Shown here piece after piece: positions 19,387-28,596 of a stretch of DNA of 64,000 bases (positions are counted from its first letter, which is position 1; every line of letters begins with the position of its first letter). Origin of the DNA: Pirellula sp. (GTDB lineage Bacteria > Planctomycetota > Planctomycetia > Pirellulales > Pirellulaceae). The notes below the pieces were generated by a model. The model was not told the origin of the DNA. It was given only the letters and a program-made list of their open reading frames with translations, and ran no database searches. The stretch is taken from the NCBI GenBank assembly GCA_021299695.1, contig JAJTEK010000001.1, positions 61,145 through 125,144 of the forward strand, in the 5' to 3' direction. Position numbers and translations under genes: made by a program.

Positions 19387-19570
19387 CTTTCTGTTTTCTT
19401 GCTTTTTGCTCTTTGGCTGATTTGTTGGATTTTTCATACGATCATTAGGTCGGTGATAACTCTGTTGGGACCGCTACAAGTTTTTTATTCGATGGCGATG
19501 ATCGTCCTTTTTATCTTGTATACAACTACTCGATTTACATCGATAACAGTCGGTCTAGAGAGCGTAGACG

Positions 19571-22500
19571 TTGAATAGAACATTCAGTGATTCGACGGTA
19601 CGATTTGCTTGTACCTTGGGAGGACTGTTGCTTATCCCGCTTTTGGTATACGCATCAATTCTGCCTTTAATCTACGTCCCACTGGACTGGCCGGAGGCGT
19701 TTTCACTGTGGAAGTCAATGCCATGGTTGGATCTTCGGGTTGTAAATCGCGCTGACTGGATCGCCAATGCGTTAGTAGTGATGCCTATCACCTTCTTGTT
19801 AAGCGCTGGTTGTGGCTATCGCCGGAAATGGAGTCTTGGATTATTTGCTTGGCTTTCATTCATTATGGCGATGATGGCTACCGTGATTGTGGGAATCGAA
19901 TGTTTGCAGGTTTGGTTTCCGAGGCGTACTAGGTCCCTAAATGATATTCTGGCGGGATTTGCCGGGGGGTTTCTTGGGATTGTCACATGGGTAGTTTTTG
20001 GGCAGAGGGCCACGGACTCCGTATTACGATTTTTTTCATTGGAAACACTCAGGCAGAGGTTGTTGTGGTTGGCGATTTTTGCCTGTATTTTTTGTGTTTT
20101 GTATACGTTGTATCCATTTGATTTTGTTTTCAATATCGAGGAGTTTCGTCTCAAGATTTCTATGGGTCGAATCGGTTTATTGAATGCGGGTACAGAAATG
20201 GCAAGTGCCGAGAACCTCAAGGGTATCGTAAGTTCGGTGATCCTATTATTTCCTTTCGGCGTTGCGCTTGGACTTACTTCTCGTTGGCCCAATCGACTCC
20301 TAAGTATTGTCGTTCTATCACTGCTTTTAGAGATGATCCAACTTCCCGTATTTAGCTTGCACTCAACTTTTTTGGATTGTATCTCGGGTATGCTGGGAGG
20401 CTCTCTTGGGATTCTCACAGTTCGATCGGAATCATTTTGGGGACATATTCGTTGGAAAAGTTGGCTATGGCTTTTCCTGATGGCCAGTTGGATTCTAGTT
20501 TTTTATGGGGTTTACATCGGGGTATGGCCCTTTGGTTTTGGGCGAAGCTTGATCATAGATGACGCTTTGTTGTCCCACCGATGGAGGAACTTATTCACCC
20601 CACCGTTTTTGCATTACTATTTTTCGAGTGAGTACGCAGCGGTTAACAACATTCTGGGAAAAGCCATTTCGTTTGGTATCTTAGGAATCCTGACCGAAGC
20701 GTTTCGAGAGTCCAATCCTAATAATGTCGGATCGAGATGGTTTGGGGCCGCTGGATGTTTCATGGCCGTCGTGGCGATTCTTGTCGAAATCGGCCAGATT
20801 TACGTTGACGGACAGATTGCAGATACCACGGATGTGCTGATCTACATCTTCGGTGGGATGGCAGGGATGTTATTATTAAGGCATGTTTTGCATGGAATTC
20901 CTGACCTCCAACAGGAATTGCCTGTATCCGAGGACCGGATAGGGGTGAAAATAAATCTAGACACGGACTCGAAGTTGCAGATAGTATCTTGGTTTAGGAG
21001 TGCTACGGGGATTGGGCTATTGATAGCCGGTGGATTGCTTGCGCTCGGTCATCCAGGTTGGCCGATTACCCAGTTACTTGTTTGCCTGTGCATGTCATTG
21101 TCGGTGTATTGCAAGCCAGATCTATTTCCCTTGGTTTTCGTGGTGGGATTGGTAATCGGAGATGCCTATTTGTGGACTGGACAACTTACGGTTCAAGAGT
21201 ATGACAGCATTCTAGCCGGGAGTCTTGGGGGTTGTCTGCTAGGGTCTGGAGGATTAGTCAATTCAAAGCTGCAGGTTTCACGAATAGCAACTCCCTTGGA
21301 GTGGTTAGGACGAATTGGTTGGACTTCGATGCTACTGAGCGTATTGATTGGACTTGGTATCGGACTGTATCGATTGCCACAGGTTCCGTTTGGAGATCAG
21401 CTTTCTGTTTATTTCACCGGTTGGAATGCAGTGAGAGTGGTCAAGGGTTTTTTATGGGGTTTTGCTTTCTACGCGGTACTTCGATTACTTGGGCCAAGGA
21501 CACTGGACCAATGGCGTATACGTTTCATTCAAGGTTTTTTGCTGGTGGCTTGGTACGTCGGGATATGGGTTCTCATCGAGCGCGCTATTTTTCCTGGCAT
21601 TACTAATATCGTTGACATTTATAGGGCCACCGGTCCTTTCTTTACGATGCATATAGGTGATCAGCATATCGATGGCTTCCTTGTTTTAGCTTTTCCGATT
21701 GCCGTTGGATGGACTTTAGAAAAGGTGCAAAGAAACGATGGATTGAGCCTCGCAGCAAGGTCCCTTTTTGGCATACTAGCGGTTCTGTACGTGTGCCATG
21801 CGGTATTTGCGACGATGTCGAGAGGAACGATTTTGGCTGTTGGGGTTCAAAGCGTGATCTTATTGCTTGCTTTTACCTTGCGGTTTCACAAAGGCATCAG
21901 TAAACCGAATTTTTCACGGTTTGCCTTGGTCGCCTTACCGATTGCTGGACTGTTTGTTTTAGTGGCTTATTCAGTTCTTCTATCCCGTTTCAATTCGAGT
22001 GTTGAAGACACAAAAGGGCGATTCTCGCATTGGTCTCGAATCGTACACGGCGGAACTACAGGGCCCGGTGGTTTAAGCATCGGCCACGGTATCGGAAGTT
22101 TGCCGAGCATGATGGCCTCAGAAAAGGGGATAGGATTTCCTCCGGTGCGCTGGCAATCCGACGGTCGAGATGGGCGAATTGAAATTCTTTCCGGATGGCC
22201 TCTCTACCTGGAACGCTATACGATGGAGATCCCGGGTTCTATGGTTCGAACTTCCTACGGAGTGCGTCTTGAATTGATTGCCGCTCAAGAGTCAACGACG
22301 AGTCTTTATCGCGTTGAGAAATCCTTGTTGCAATCCTACGGATCTGGGTCGGTTGGATTGAAACTAGCGGAAGAGAAACCCCAGGAGGTTCTTTGGCCGG
22401 AAAAAATGGTAAGAGAGACCACAGATCGCAATCCATTCTCAAGATTTCGCCCCGTTTTTGTAGGGATTTCACCACCGTCTGCTGGTGGCTTGATCGTAGA

Positions 22501-22876
22501 GAATCAGGAGGCATCCTTGGAGTTGATTTCCGCAACGTCGAGTTATCCGTGGGTATTTACCTGCGACGATCACCTCATTTGGCGAGCGAAGAACTTTCTG
22601 GTGCATGCTTATTACGAGCAAGGTTTGCTGGGAGTCGTTGCTTGGTTGCTCTTGATTTTGTACAGCACACTCCGGGGGTATCAAGCAATCGTGTCTGATA
22701 AACAGGAAGACCAAGCGGTTTTGTGGATAAGCTTATCCCTCCTAGGCTTTTGGATTGTGGGGATGTTTGGCACGCTTGTCGATACACCTTGGCTCACTGC
22801 TTTGGTACTCAGTTGTGTGGCATTGCTGGGAGGTTCATTTCGTTTTGACCAGCCGGGAAAAACAACCGATGCTTAG
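19571..22876 (+). CDS. Fused triple VanZ-like and O-antigen ligase/polymerase membrane protein
   Basis: A very large (1101-residue) polytopic membrane protein. Three VanZ-like units are marked by ECLQVWFPRRTRSLNDIL near 110, LLEMIQLPVFSLHSTFLD near 252 and VEIGQIYVDGQIADTTDVL near 403. From about 640 it becomes a Wzy_C/WaaL-type domain: ATMSRGTILAVG near 755, a large periplasmic loop (about 815-1020), then FLVHAYYEQGLLG, whose His and downstream helix are typical of O-antigen ligases. It would polymerise or ligate repeat units at the periplasmic face. The start is TTG at 19571; a stop lies two codons upstream and no earlier start exists. No strong ribosome binding site is seen. Confidence 0.82.
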   Translation: MNRTFSDSTVRFACTLGGLLLIPLLVYASILPLIYVPLDWPEAFSLWKSMPWLDLRVVNRADWIANALVVMPITFLLSAGCGYRRKWSLGLFAWLSFIMAMMATVIVGIECLQVWFPRRTRSLNDILAGFAGGFLGIVTWVVFGQRATDSVLRFFSLETLRQRLLWLAIFACIFCVLYTLYPFDFVFNIEEFRLKISMGRIGLLNAGTEMASAENLKGIVSSVILLFPFGVALGLTSRWPNRLLSIVVLSLLLEMIQLPVFSLHSTFLDCISGMLGGSLGILTVRSESFWGHIRWKSWLWLFLMASWILVFYGVYIGVWPFGFGRSLIIDDALLSHRWRNLFTPPFLHYYFSSEYAAVNNILGKAISFGILGILTEAFRESNPNNVGSRWFGAAGCFMAVVAILVEIGQIYVDGQIADTTDVLIYIFGGMAGMLLLRHVLHGIPDLQQELPVSEDRIGVKINLDTDSKLQIVSWFRSATGIGLLIAGGLLALGHPGWPITQLLVCLCMSLSVYCKPDLFPLVFVVGLVIGDAYLWTGQLTVQEYDSILAGSLGGCLLGSGGLVNSKLQVSRIATPLEWLGRIGWTSMLLSVLIGLGIGLYRLPQVPFGDQLSVYFTGWNAVRVVKGFLWGFAFYAVLRLLGPRTLDQWRIRFIQGFLLVAWYVGIWVLIERAIFPGITNIVDIYRATGPFFTMHIGDQHIDGFLVLAFPIAVGWTLEKVQRNDGLSLAARSLFGILAVLYVCHAVFATMSRGTILAVGVQSVILLLAFTLRFHKGISKPNFSRFALVALPIAGLFVLVAYSVLLSRFNSSVEDTKGRFSHWSRIVHGGTTGPGGLSIGHGIGSLPSMMASEKGIGFPPVRWQSDGRDGRIEILSGWPLYLERYTMEIPGSMVRTSYGVRLELIAAQESTTSLYRVEKSLLQSYGSGSVGLKLAEEKPQEVLWPEKMVRETTDRNPFSRFRPVFVGISPPSAGGLIVENQEASLELISATSSYPWVFTCDDHLIWRAKNFLVHAYYEQGLLGVVAWLLLILYSTLRGYQAIVSDKQEDQAVLWISLSLLGFWIVGMFGTLVDTPWLTALVLSCVALLGGSFRFDQPGKTTDA

Positions 22877-24266
22877 TCGATCGCCGAGATTTTCCAAATG
22901 GATGCTTAGCATGGGGCTCCTTTGCACAGGATTGTCTGGTTGCGATTCAATAGAGCCCATCGTAGAAACCAAGAGCAGGGGTGTTTCGGATCGCGAATCC
23001 AAACGGATGTCTGGGCCACGCGATACAGTTTCCCAGGAAGAGTTCAGCAGACGTATCGACCCGAGCTATGGAAAGAAAAAGGAACTGCGTTTTCTCCGGG
23101 CCCCTAAGATAAGAAGTCTTGAGTTTCCGCTTGCACCTGGGATGAACGCCATTTGGGGCGCCACAGGTAGAGATCATCTAGGACGCGTTTACCTAGGGGT
23201 ATCAGCCTGGGATGGTGGAGACGACCCTAGCGCCTCGTTATGGAGGTATGACTCCGGAGTTGACTCTTTTGAGTTACTAGGCGACGTCAACCAAAAGCTC
23301 GGTGAGCTAGGGATTCGAAGAAAAAACCCTTTTCCTGAGACGCAGATCAAGATTCACTCCAAAATTGTGCAGGCCAGCGATGGTAGAATGTACTTCTCTT
23401 CACAGGACGAGCATCAAGAAAAGGAGGATGGGAGTAGCAATGCGCTGTTTGGTGGGCGGTTGTTCGCATTGGATCCAAACCTGAAGAAATGGGAATGCAT
23501 TTACACGGCCCCCGAGGGATTAATCGCCTTGGCCGCTAGGGGACGTTACGTCGTTGCTCAGGGCTATTTCGGGCATGTGCTTTATCAATACAATATCGAT
23601 ACGAAATCGATCAAATCAAAAAAACTTGGTACCATAAAGGGGCATGTGTCTAGAAATATCTTTATGGATCGCCGGATGCATGTTTATGGCATTCGAGTAA
23701 GGCAAGCCGAACAAGGAGAACAAGCCGGAGTTTATAAAGTGGACCAACAGCTTGTTCGAGTCTCATTAGTCGAATTGGACACACAGTTGGAAGAGATACA
23801 CGACTGGCCGCTTGAAGACTATTTGATAACAGGCACCACAAGCGCACAGGGAATTACTGGATTTTGTGAGTTAGTCGATGGGAGCATCGTTTTTGTTACA
23901 GAGTCGGGTGCCCTTTGGATTCTTCGATTGCAAGAAGACCGTTCTGAGTTAGAGCGTTTGGGGTGGATTGGAACCGATGGGCCCTGTTTTTGTGGGGGAT
24001 TGTTTTCACCTTATGGGGAACGATTCGTAAGTGGGCTGACGAATAAAAAGGGGGAAGGGATCTACCGATGGAATGTTTTTGATATCGAAAAACGGCAGTC
24101 CTTCTCGCTTAAGCTCGACGCCGACAGCCAGAAACTTTTGCAGCGTCCAAACCTGCTAGCCTATGGTTCAGAAACCATCGATCATGCTTCTAGAGCTTAT
24201 GTAGTTGGATGGCGTCAAGTTAACGAGGGTAAAGCGCCCTATGTGCTTCAGTTTTCATGGGAATAG
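22869..24266 (+). CDS. Predicted lipoprotein with beta-propeller-like repeats
   Basis: The ATG at 22869 overlaps the end of the upstream gene by eight bases and gives a lipoprotein signal with lipobox LSGC, the lipidated Cys being residue 25. The 465-residue product has short repeated beta-rich segments (IWGATGRDHLGRVYLGVSAW, SKIVQASDGRMYFSSQ, GLIALAARGRYVVAQGY) that suggest a beta-propeller. No enzymatic motif was found. It is sandwiched between the polymerase and the CxxCH protein and is likely a periplasmic or outer-membrane component of the same export system. The frame extends 38 codons further upstream but that part is a shadow of the polymerase gene. Confidence 0.75.
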   Translation: MLSRSPRFSKWMLSMGLLCTGLSGCDSIEPIVETKSRGVSDRESKRMSGPRDTVSQEEFSRRIDPSYGKKKELRFLRAPKIRSLEFPLAPGMNAIWGATGRDHLGRVYLGVSAWDGGDDPSASLWRYDSGVDSFELLGDVNQKLGELGIRRKNPFPETQIKIHSKIVQASDGRMYFSSQDEHQEKEDGSSNALFGGRLFALDPNLKKWECIYTAPEGLIALAARGRYVVAQGYFGHVLYQYNIDTKSIKSKKLGTIKGHVSRNIFMDRRMHVYGIRVRQAEQGEQAGVYKVDQQLVRVSLVELDTQLEEIHDWPLEDYLITGTTSAQGITGFCELVDGSIVFVTESGALWILRLQEDRSELERLGWIGTDGPCFCGGLFSPYGERFVSGLTNKKGEGIYRWNVFDIEKRQSFSLKLDADSQKLLQRPNLLAYGSETIDHASRAYVVGWRQVNEGKAPYVLQFSWE

Positions 24267-24282
24267 GTTTCCGATAGCCATC

Positions 24283-26232
24283 ATGCAATCGTTCCGACAT
24301 GTATTACAGAGTGTCTGTTCGCTAAAGAAGCTCTTGCTTTTTTTGTGCGTTTTGGAGGGTTCACTCAATCTAGTTTACGCCCAATCCGATCGCCTAGATT
24401 CTGCATCGCGAATTGAGAATCGAATACCACGCGAATTGCTGGCCCAGCCGGCAATTGCCGTGGAAGTCGAACGCCTGAGAGCCTTAAGGAAGAATGCAGC
24501 GAGGTATGGCAAGAAGCATCCAGCGTATGGCTCGACGGAAAAACAGATCGCCGAGGTGGAAGAAAAACTCAGAATTTACTTAGAGGAACCCCAAGGAACG
24601 GATGATGCTCGCCTGAAAATGCCCTCGGCAGATCCGCAGGAAAATCCTGGCGATCGATCTTCCAGACCGAAACCCAGTGCACAAGGTCTCGATTCGGCCG
24701 ATGACTTTTCGAATATCGACTTCGCGACGGGTGCTCGGCTTGTTCCGGCATACCGATCGCTCAAACTCCCGAGGCTCACGGCAGTGGGTTGCTTTCCCGC
24801 ACTTGGTCTCATCTGGGGAGGGGAATACGACGCGGTTGCAAACACCAGCCGTATTTGGCAATGGAGCGATTTGCCCGACGCGGAGACGAAGTCGCTTTAT
24901 TACCAAGCGGAAGGCAAGATCGAAGCCATAGTTTTTTTAAAAGAGTTTCAGGAGCAGGCGTTCGTTTATCTATTGGTCAGCAATCAGCTAGACAAGGATA
25001 CATCCAGGATTGCAATCGTGGAAATACCAGTGCAAGCCCTCCCTCCCTTTTCGATTATTGAGCCTACCATGGCTAAAAAGCTCTTGGATGCCACAGCCCG
25101 GAGATCTCCACGAATGCACATGATGTCGGGGGAAACACCGGGAGTTCTGTTGGGATACCACGGTGATTTCCTCGAAACCAAGATTCACGAAGATTGGCAG
25201 CTAAGACAGACCTCTTTGGATTCCGTTTGGTCGTTTTCGAGAAAAGATGTGGATATAACTCAAATCGATATGGCCGTTGGAGGAGGATTTCTTCCGGGAA
25301 TCGCACAATCAAACCGTGAAAGTTCCAAGCTGACGGAACCGATTTTTCAGTCGTGTTATCACGGTTCGATTTTGTCTCATGCGGATAAGTCTCGATTAAT
25401 CCTAAATCCTGAGGTTGGATCGATTTCGCAAGCCATTCAAGCAGGTGCTTCCTCAAAGCAGACGGTTCAATTAGTTGCAAAAACGAGTCGAGGGATTCTG
25501 GGCTGTTTTTTGGATACAACCTTCGAGCCTTTAGTACTTGACGGCTTTGGTGTATTATTGATGATTGAACCAAAGATCGCTCAAGAGCATGTCAAGAAAA
25601 ACACCAAAAAACAAGAGGTGACTTCGGCACTGCCGGGTCGAATCAGTCAAACGGGGTGGTTTACCGATGTCAGCAAAGCTGAGTTCACCGACTCCTTCAT
25701 TGGTTTTGTGCCCGGGGGTATAACCAAAGAGGTTCCACACGGGGTGAGGATTGATCGATTTGTGTCAGTGCCGAATCACAAGCAGGTCACGGTTTCTCAG
25801 ACGGGCTCATTGAAGAGTTTTCCACCCGGTTCGTTGCTTTTGCAGAATTATATCCAAAGCCAAGAGGGTTCGGAAACGCGCATCCTAAAGACTCTTGGTT
25901 TGATAAAAACCGAGCTCGAGTGGATTCCCTTTGTATACGATTGGAAATTTGATCAGTCCGATGCAAATCTGTCGGATACAGAGGATGTGGAACCACATTT
26001 TCCGTCCAACCAAAACGAAATTGAATTCATCCACACTCGCATGCGGGTTTCAGAGAGCGATTGTTTGCGGTGCCATCAAGGTCCTCAGGCAATCGCAGGG
26101 CTGGGAACTGCGGGGGCTCAAGTACGACTGGAGCATCCCGCCGACGCCCCTAATGTCTCTTTGGTTGAACGATTAAAGCAACAGGAAAAGATCCATGTCC
26201 AGACGGATTCTGTTAGCGATTCCAATAACTGA
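24283..26232 (+). CDS. Secreted protein with propeller-like region and C-terminal CxxCH haem motif
   Basis: From the ATG at 24283 the product has 649 residues, with a signal peptide of about 34 residues ending at VYA-QS. A charged helix containing RYGKKHPAYGSTEKQI resembles the same position in the beta-helix protein (SMGSKHPSRKQFEEQI), and both continue with a similar segment (GLIWGGEYDA here, RLMWGIEPIF there). The two proteins thus share an N-terminal module. Near the C-terminus CLRCH (about 594-598) is a single c-type haem attachment motif. That would require cytochrome c maturation and exposure outside the cytoplasm. An electron-transfer role in a polysaccharide locus is odd, so the haem may be sensory or structural. 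Confidence 0.75.
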   Translation: MQSFRHVLQSVCSLKKLLLFLCVLEGSLNLVYAQSDRLDSASRIENRIPRELLAQPAIAVEVERLRALRKNAARYGKKHPAYGSTEKQIAEVEEKLRIYLEEPQGTDDARLKMPSADPQENPGDRSSRPKPSAQGLDSADDFSNIDFATGARLVPAYRSLKLPRLTAVGCFPALGLIWGGEYDAVANTSRIWQWSDLPDAETKSLYYQAEGKIEAIVFLKEFQEQAFVYLLVSNQLDKDTSRIAIVEIPVQALPPFSIIEPTMAKKLLDATARRSPRMHMMSGETPGVLLGYHGDFLETKIHEDWQLRQTSLDSVWSFSRKDVDITQIDMAVGGGFLPGIAQSNRESSKLTEPIFQSCYHGSILSHADKSRLILNPEVGSISQAIQAGASSKQTVQLVAKTSRGILGCFLDTTFEPLVLDGFGVLLMIEPKIAQEHVKKNTKKQEVTSALPGRISQTGWFTDVSKAEFTDSFIGFVPGGITKEVPHGVRIDRFVSVPNHKQVTVSQTGSLKSFPPGSLLLQNYIQSQEGSETRILKTLGLIKTELEWIPFVYDWKFDQSDANLSDTEDVEPHFPSNQNEIEFIHTRMRVSESDCLRCHQGPQAIAGLGTAGAQVRLEHPADAPNVSLVERLKQQEKIHVQTDSVSDSNN

Positions 26233-26240
26233 GTTTACCA

Positions 26241-27302
26241 ATGTCATTTGAAATTCATGAAGTTACCCTCAGTGAGTTTTCCGTTGCAATTGAGAAATGG
26301 AATCTCAAGCATCAACCGCAGACTACACGGCCTTGGCTTTCAAGTCACGACAGCCGTTGGTTATCTGCATTGCAGCACGGTTTACAGTATGAACCCCGGT
26401 GCCTCATCGCCCATTGCCCCTCCGATGACATTGTGGGAGTATTGCCCTTGGCCTTGGTCCAAAGCGGTCTGTTCGGAAGGTTCCTTGTATCTTTGCCTTA
26501 CCTGAACTCTGGTGGAGTCTCTACGAACTGTCCTGAGGTCGCCCGGGCCTTAGTCGATCAAGCTGTGGCGTTAGCCGACGAACTGGATGTCAAGCATCTG
26601 GAGCTTCGTCATGAAGTCCCGATCGACCATCCAAAACTGAATCTCAGGAGGACCGACAAGGTCCATATGCGTTTGGCTTTGAACGAGTCGCCCGAGGCTC
26701 AGATGAAATCTTACAAAAGCAAACTCAGGAGCCAGATCAAAAAGAACTCCGAAAACCCGTTCGAAATCCACTTTGGGGCCGAGGATCTTCTACCGGAGTT
26801 TTACAGTGTTTTTGCGACCAACATGCGTGATCTCGGGACACCGGTGTATTCGAAAACGCTCTTCCTGTCGATCTTGCAGAATTTCGGCCCCGAAGCTGCC
26901 GAGCTTGCTATCGTCAGGCTCCATGGCAAGGCCGTTGCCGGCGCTCTTTTGATCCATCAACGCGGGACTAGCGAAGTTCCAAGCGCCAGTTCGCTGCGGG
27001 CTTTCAGCAGCACCGGCGCCAACCTGTGGATGTATTCGAAACTCTTGGATCGAGCCATCGAGAAAGAGTCTCAATGGTTTGATTTCGGCCGTAGCACCGT
27101 CGGTAGCGGGACTTTCAAGTTCAAAGAGCAATGGGGAGCCAAGCCCCATCCGGCCGTCTGGCAGTACTATGTGCGCAAGGGGGATCCGGCCGATATGAGG
27201 CCGGACTCCCCACGAAAACAGAAACTGATTCAAGCTTGGCAACGACTCCCGGTTTGGTTATCGAAAATCCTCGGGCCACCGATTGTCAGAGGAATCCCCT
27301 AA
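26241..27302 (+). CDS. FemAB-related GNAT protein, exosortase-locus type
   Basis: A 353-residue protein of the FemAB/GNAT superfamily, most like the form that accompanies XrtA exosortase loci. Typical landmarks are MRDLGTPVYSKTLF near 190, EVPSASSLRAF near 245, FDFGRSTVGSGTFKFKEQWG near 280 and a final WQYY. FemAB enzymes transfer amino acids or acyl groups from an aminoacyl or acyl carrier. In exosortase loci the substrate is unknown, though a link to the PKS/acyl genes upstream is possible. It starts nine bases after the CxxCH gene and lies about 110 bases before the exosortase start. Confidence 0.88.
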   Translation: MSFEIHEVTLSEFSVAIEKWNLKHQPQTTRPWLSSHDSRWLSALQHGLQYEPRCLIAHCPSDDIVGVLPLALVQSGLFGRFLVSLPYLNSGGVSTNCPEVARALVDQAVALADELDVKHLELRHEVPIDHPKLNLRRTDKVHMRLALNESPEAQMKSYKSKLRSQIKKNSENPFEIHFGAEDLLPEFYSVFATNMRDLGTPVYSKTLFLSILQNFGPEAAELAIVRLHGKAVAGALLIHQRGTSEVPSASSLRAFSSTGANLWMYSKLLDRAIEKESQWFDFGRSTVGSGTFKFKEQWGAKPHPAVWQYYVRKGDPADMRPDSPRKQKLIQAWQRLPVWLSKILGPPIVRGIP

Positions 27303-27412
27303 CTGCAACAATCCCCCTGGTTTTTCCGAAATTTTCCAGGTATCGGTTGACCAAACGGTCGAATCGCTTATCCTTTGAAAGGTTTTGCACTCCCCTTACT
27401 GGCTACTTTCCG

Positions 27413-28471
27413 ATGAACCAAAGACGTAGACGCACACCAGCCTCGAGGCCAGCGGTTTCCTTGGACCCTCTCTATCGGGACGGTCAGCAGGAACTCGTTC
27501 GGCAGAATGACTCGGCAGCGCTGCCGAATATCGAGCTTGCCGATCCAGAAACCAAGCTAAGATTGGCACGCAAATCGCAAGATAAGTCCTTGTGGACTTA
27601 TCCTAGTGTGTCGCTCAAACAAGTCGGGATATTCTGTGCCTTGGCTGCCCTACTCATGGCATGGGCCTACTGGCCGACTTGGGGCAGTCTGATTGCGGCT
27701 TGGATCAAGGAGCCGGACTACTCACACGGGTGGTTTGTCATCCCGATTGTGGGTTATTTGCTCTGGAGCATCAATTCGACCCGCCCGCCATTTAGGGCTG
27801 GATTTCACGTTGGCGGTCTTTTGATCCTTTTAGGGGTTATCGTTTTGCGGGTGATTTCCCGATGGGCTTTTTTCGACTCCATGGATGGCTGGACGATTCC
27901 CTTGGCGTTGATCTCACTGAGTTGGGTTATCGGCGGAAGAGCATTTTTCATTTGGTCGTTGCCTGCGATGTTGTTTTTGTTTTTCATGGTGCCATTGCCT
28001 TATCGTGTCGAGAGCGAACTGAGTCGTCCGCTGCAGTGGATCGCTACGCGAGCCAGCACGTTTGTTCTTCAATTGCTCGGCCAACCGGCCATTTCGGAGG
28101 GTACTACCATTCTCCTGGGCGATCAGACCTTGGAAGTCGAGCGGGCCTGTTCTGGCCTGCGAATTTTCGTCGGAGTATTTGCTTTGTCCTACGTGTATGC
28201 GATGTTAGCTCGTCGAAACTGGTGGGAGGGTATCGTCATTGTTTTGGCATCCATTCCTATCGCTTTGATCGCGAACATGGCGAGAATCGTTGTGACTGGC
28301 CTGTGCTATCAGTGGCTCAGTGGCGAGACGGCACGCAAGTTCTCCCACGATCTGGCCGGTTACTTTATGATTGGTATCGCCGCTGGTCTATTCGGTTTTC
28401 TAGTGTACTACCTGAGGTGGTTGATTCAAGACGCGCAGACACTTGAGCAGGTCGCTTTAAGAAGGGCTTAG
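27413..28471 (+). CDS. Exosortase (membrane cysteine transpeptidase)
   Basis: A polytopic membrane protein of 352 residues from the ATG at 27413, with about eight hydrophobic helices. The conserved triad is clear: Cys in ERACSGLR near 246, Arg in NMARIV near 290 and His in SHDLAGYF near 310. Exosortases cut PEP-CTERM-type sorting signals and anchor or modify the protein, alongside exopolysaccharide synthesis. The FemAB, EpsI and TPR genes around it fit that setting. The frame is open 94 codons further upstream but that is inside the FemAB gene. None of the complete proteins in this window shows an obvious PEP-CTERM tail, so its substrates are elsewhere. Confidence 0.9.
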   Translation: MNQRRRRTPASRPAVSLDPLYRDGQQELVRQNDSAALPNIELADPETKLRLARKSQDKSLWTYPSVSLKQVGIFCALAALLMAWAYWPTWGSLIAAWIKEPDYSHGWFVIPIVGYLLWSINSTRPPFRAGFHVGGLLILLGVIVLRVISRWAFFDSMDGWTIPLALISLSWVIGGRAFFIWSLPAMLFLFFMVPLPYRVESELSRPLQWIATRASTFVLQLLGQPAISEGTTILLGDQTLEVERACSGLRIFVGVFALSYVYAMLARRNWWEGIVIVLASIPIALIANMARIVVTGLCYQWLSGETARKFSHDLAGYFMIGIAAGLFGFLVYYLRWLIQDAQTLEQVALRRA

Positions 28472-28596
28472 GGTTGATTTTGGATTTGAGGAATTGGTCC
28501 ATTGTTCGATTGGCTAGTTCGTCCACAAAGAAAATCCTTGACGGAAATCGTTGAGAATATCGCGGCAAAAAATTTGATGGGTGTGAGGGTGAAAAA

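Noticed and set aside
19816..20418. 200-residue minus-strand frame opposite the VanZ-polymerase gene
   Set aside because: Antisense to a strong membrane-protein gene, with a composition typical of a shadow frame.
27862..28446. 194-residue plus-strand frame within the exosortase gene
   Set aside because: A different frame of the exosortase gene; the exosortase triad and membrane helices decide in favour of the latter.
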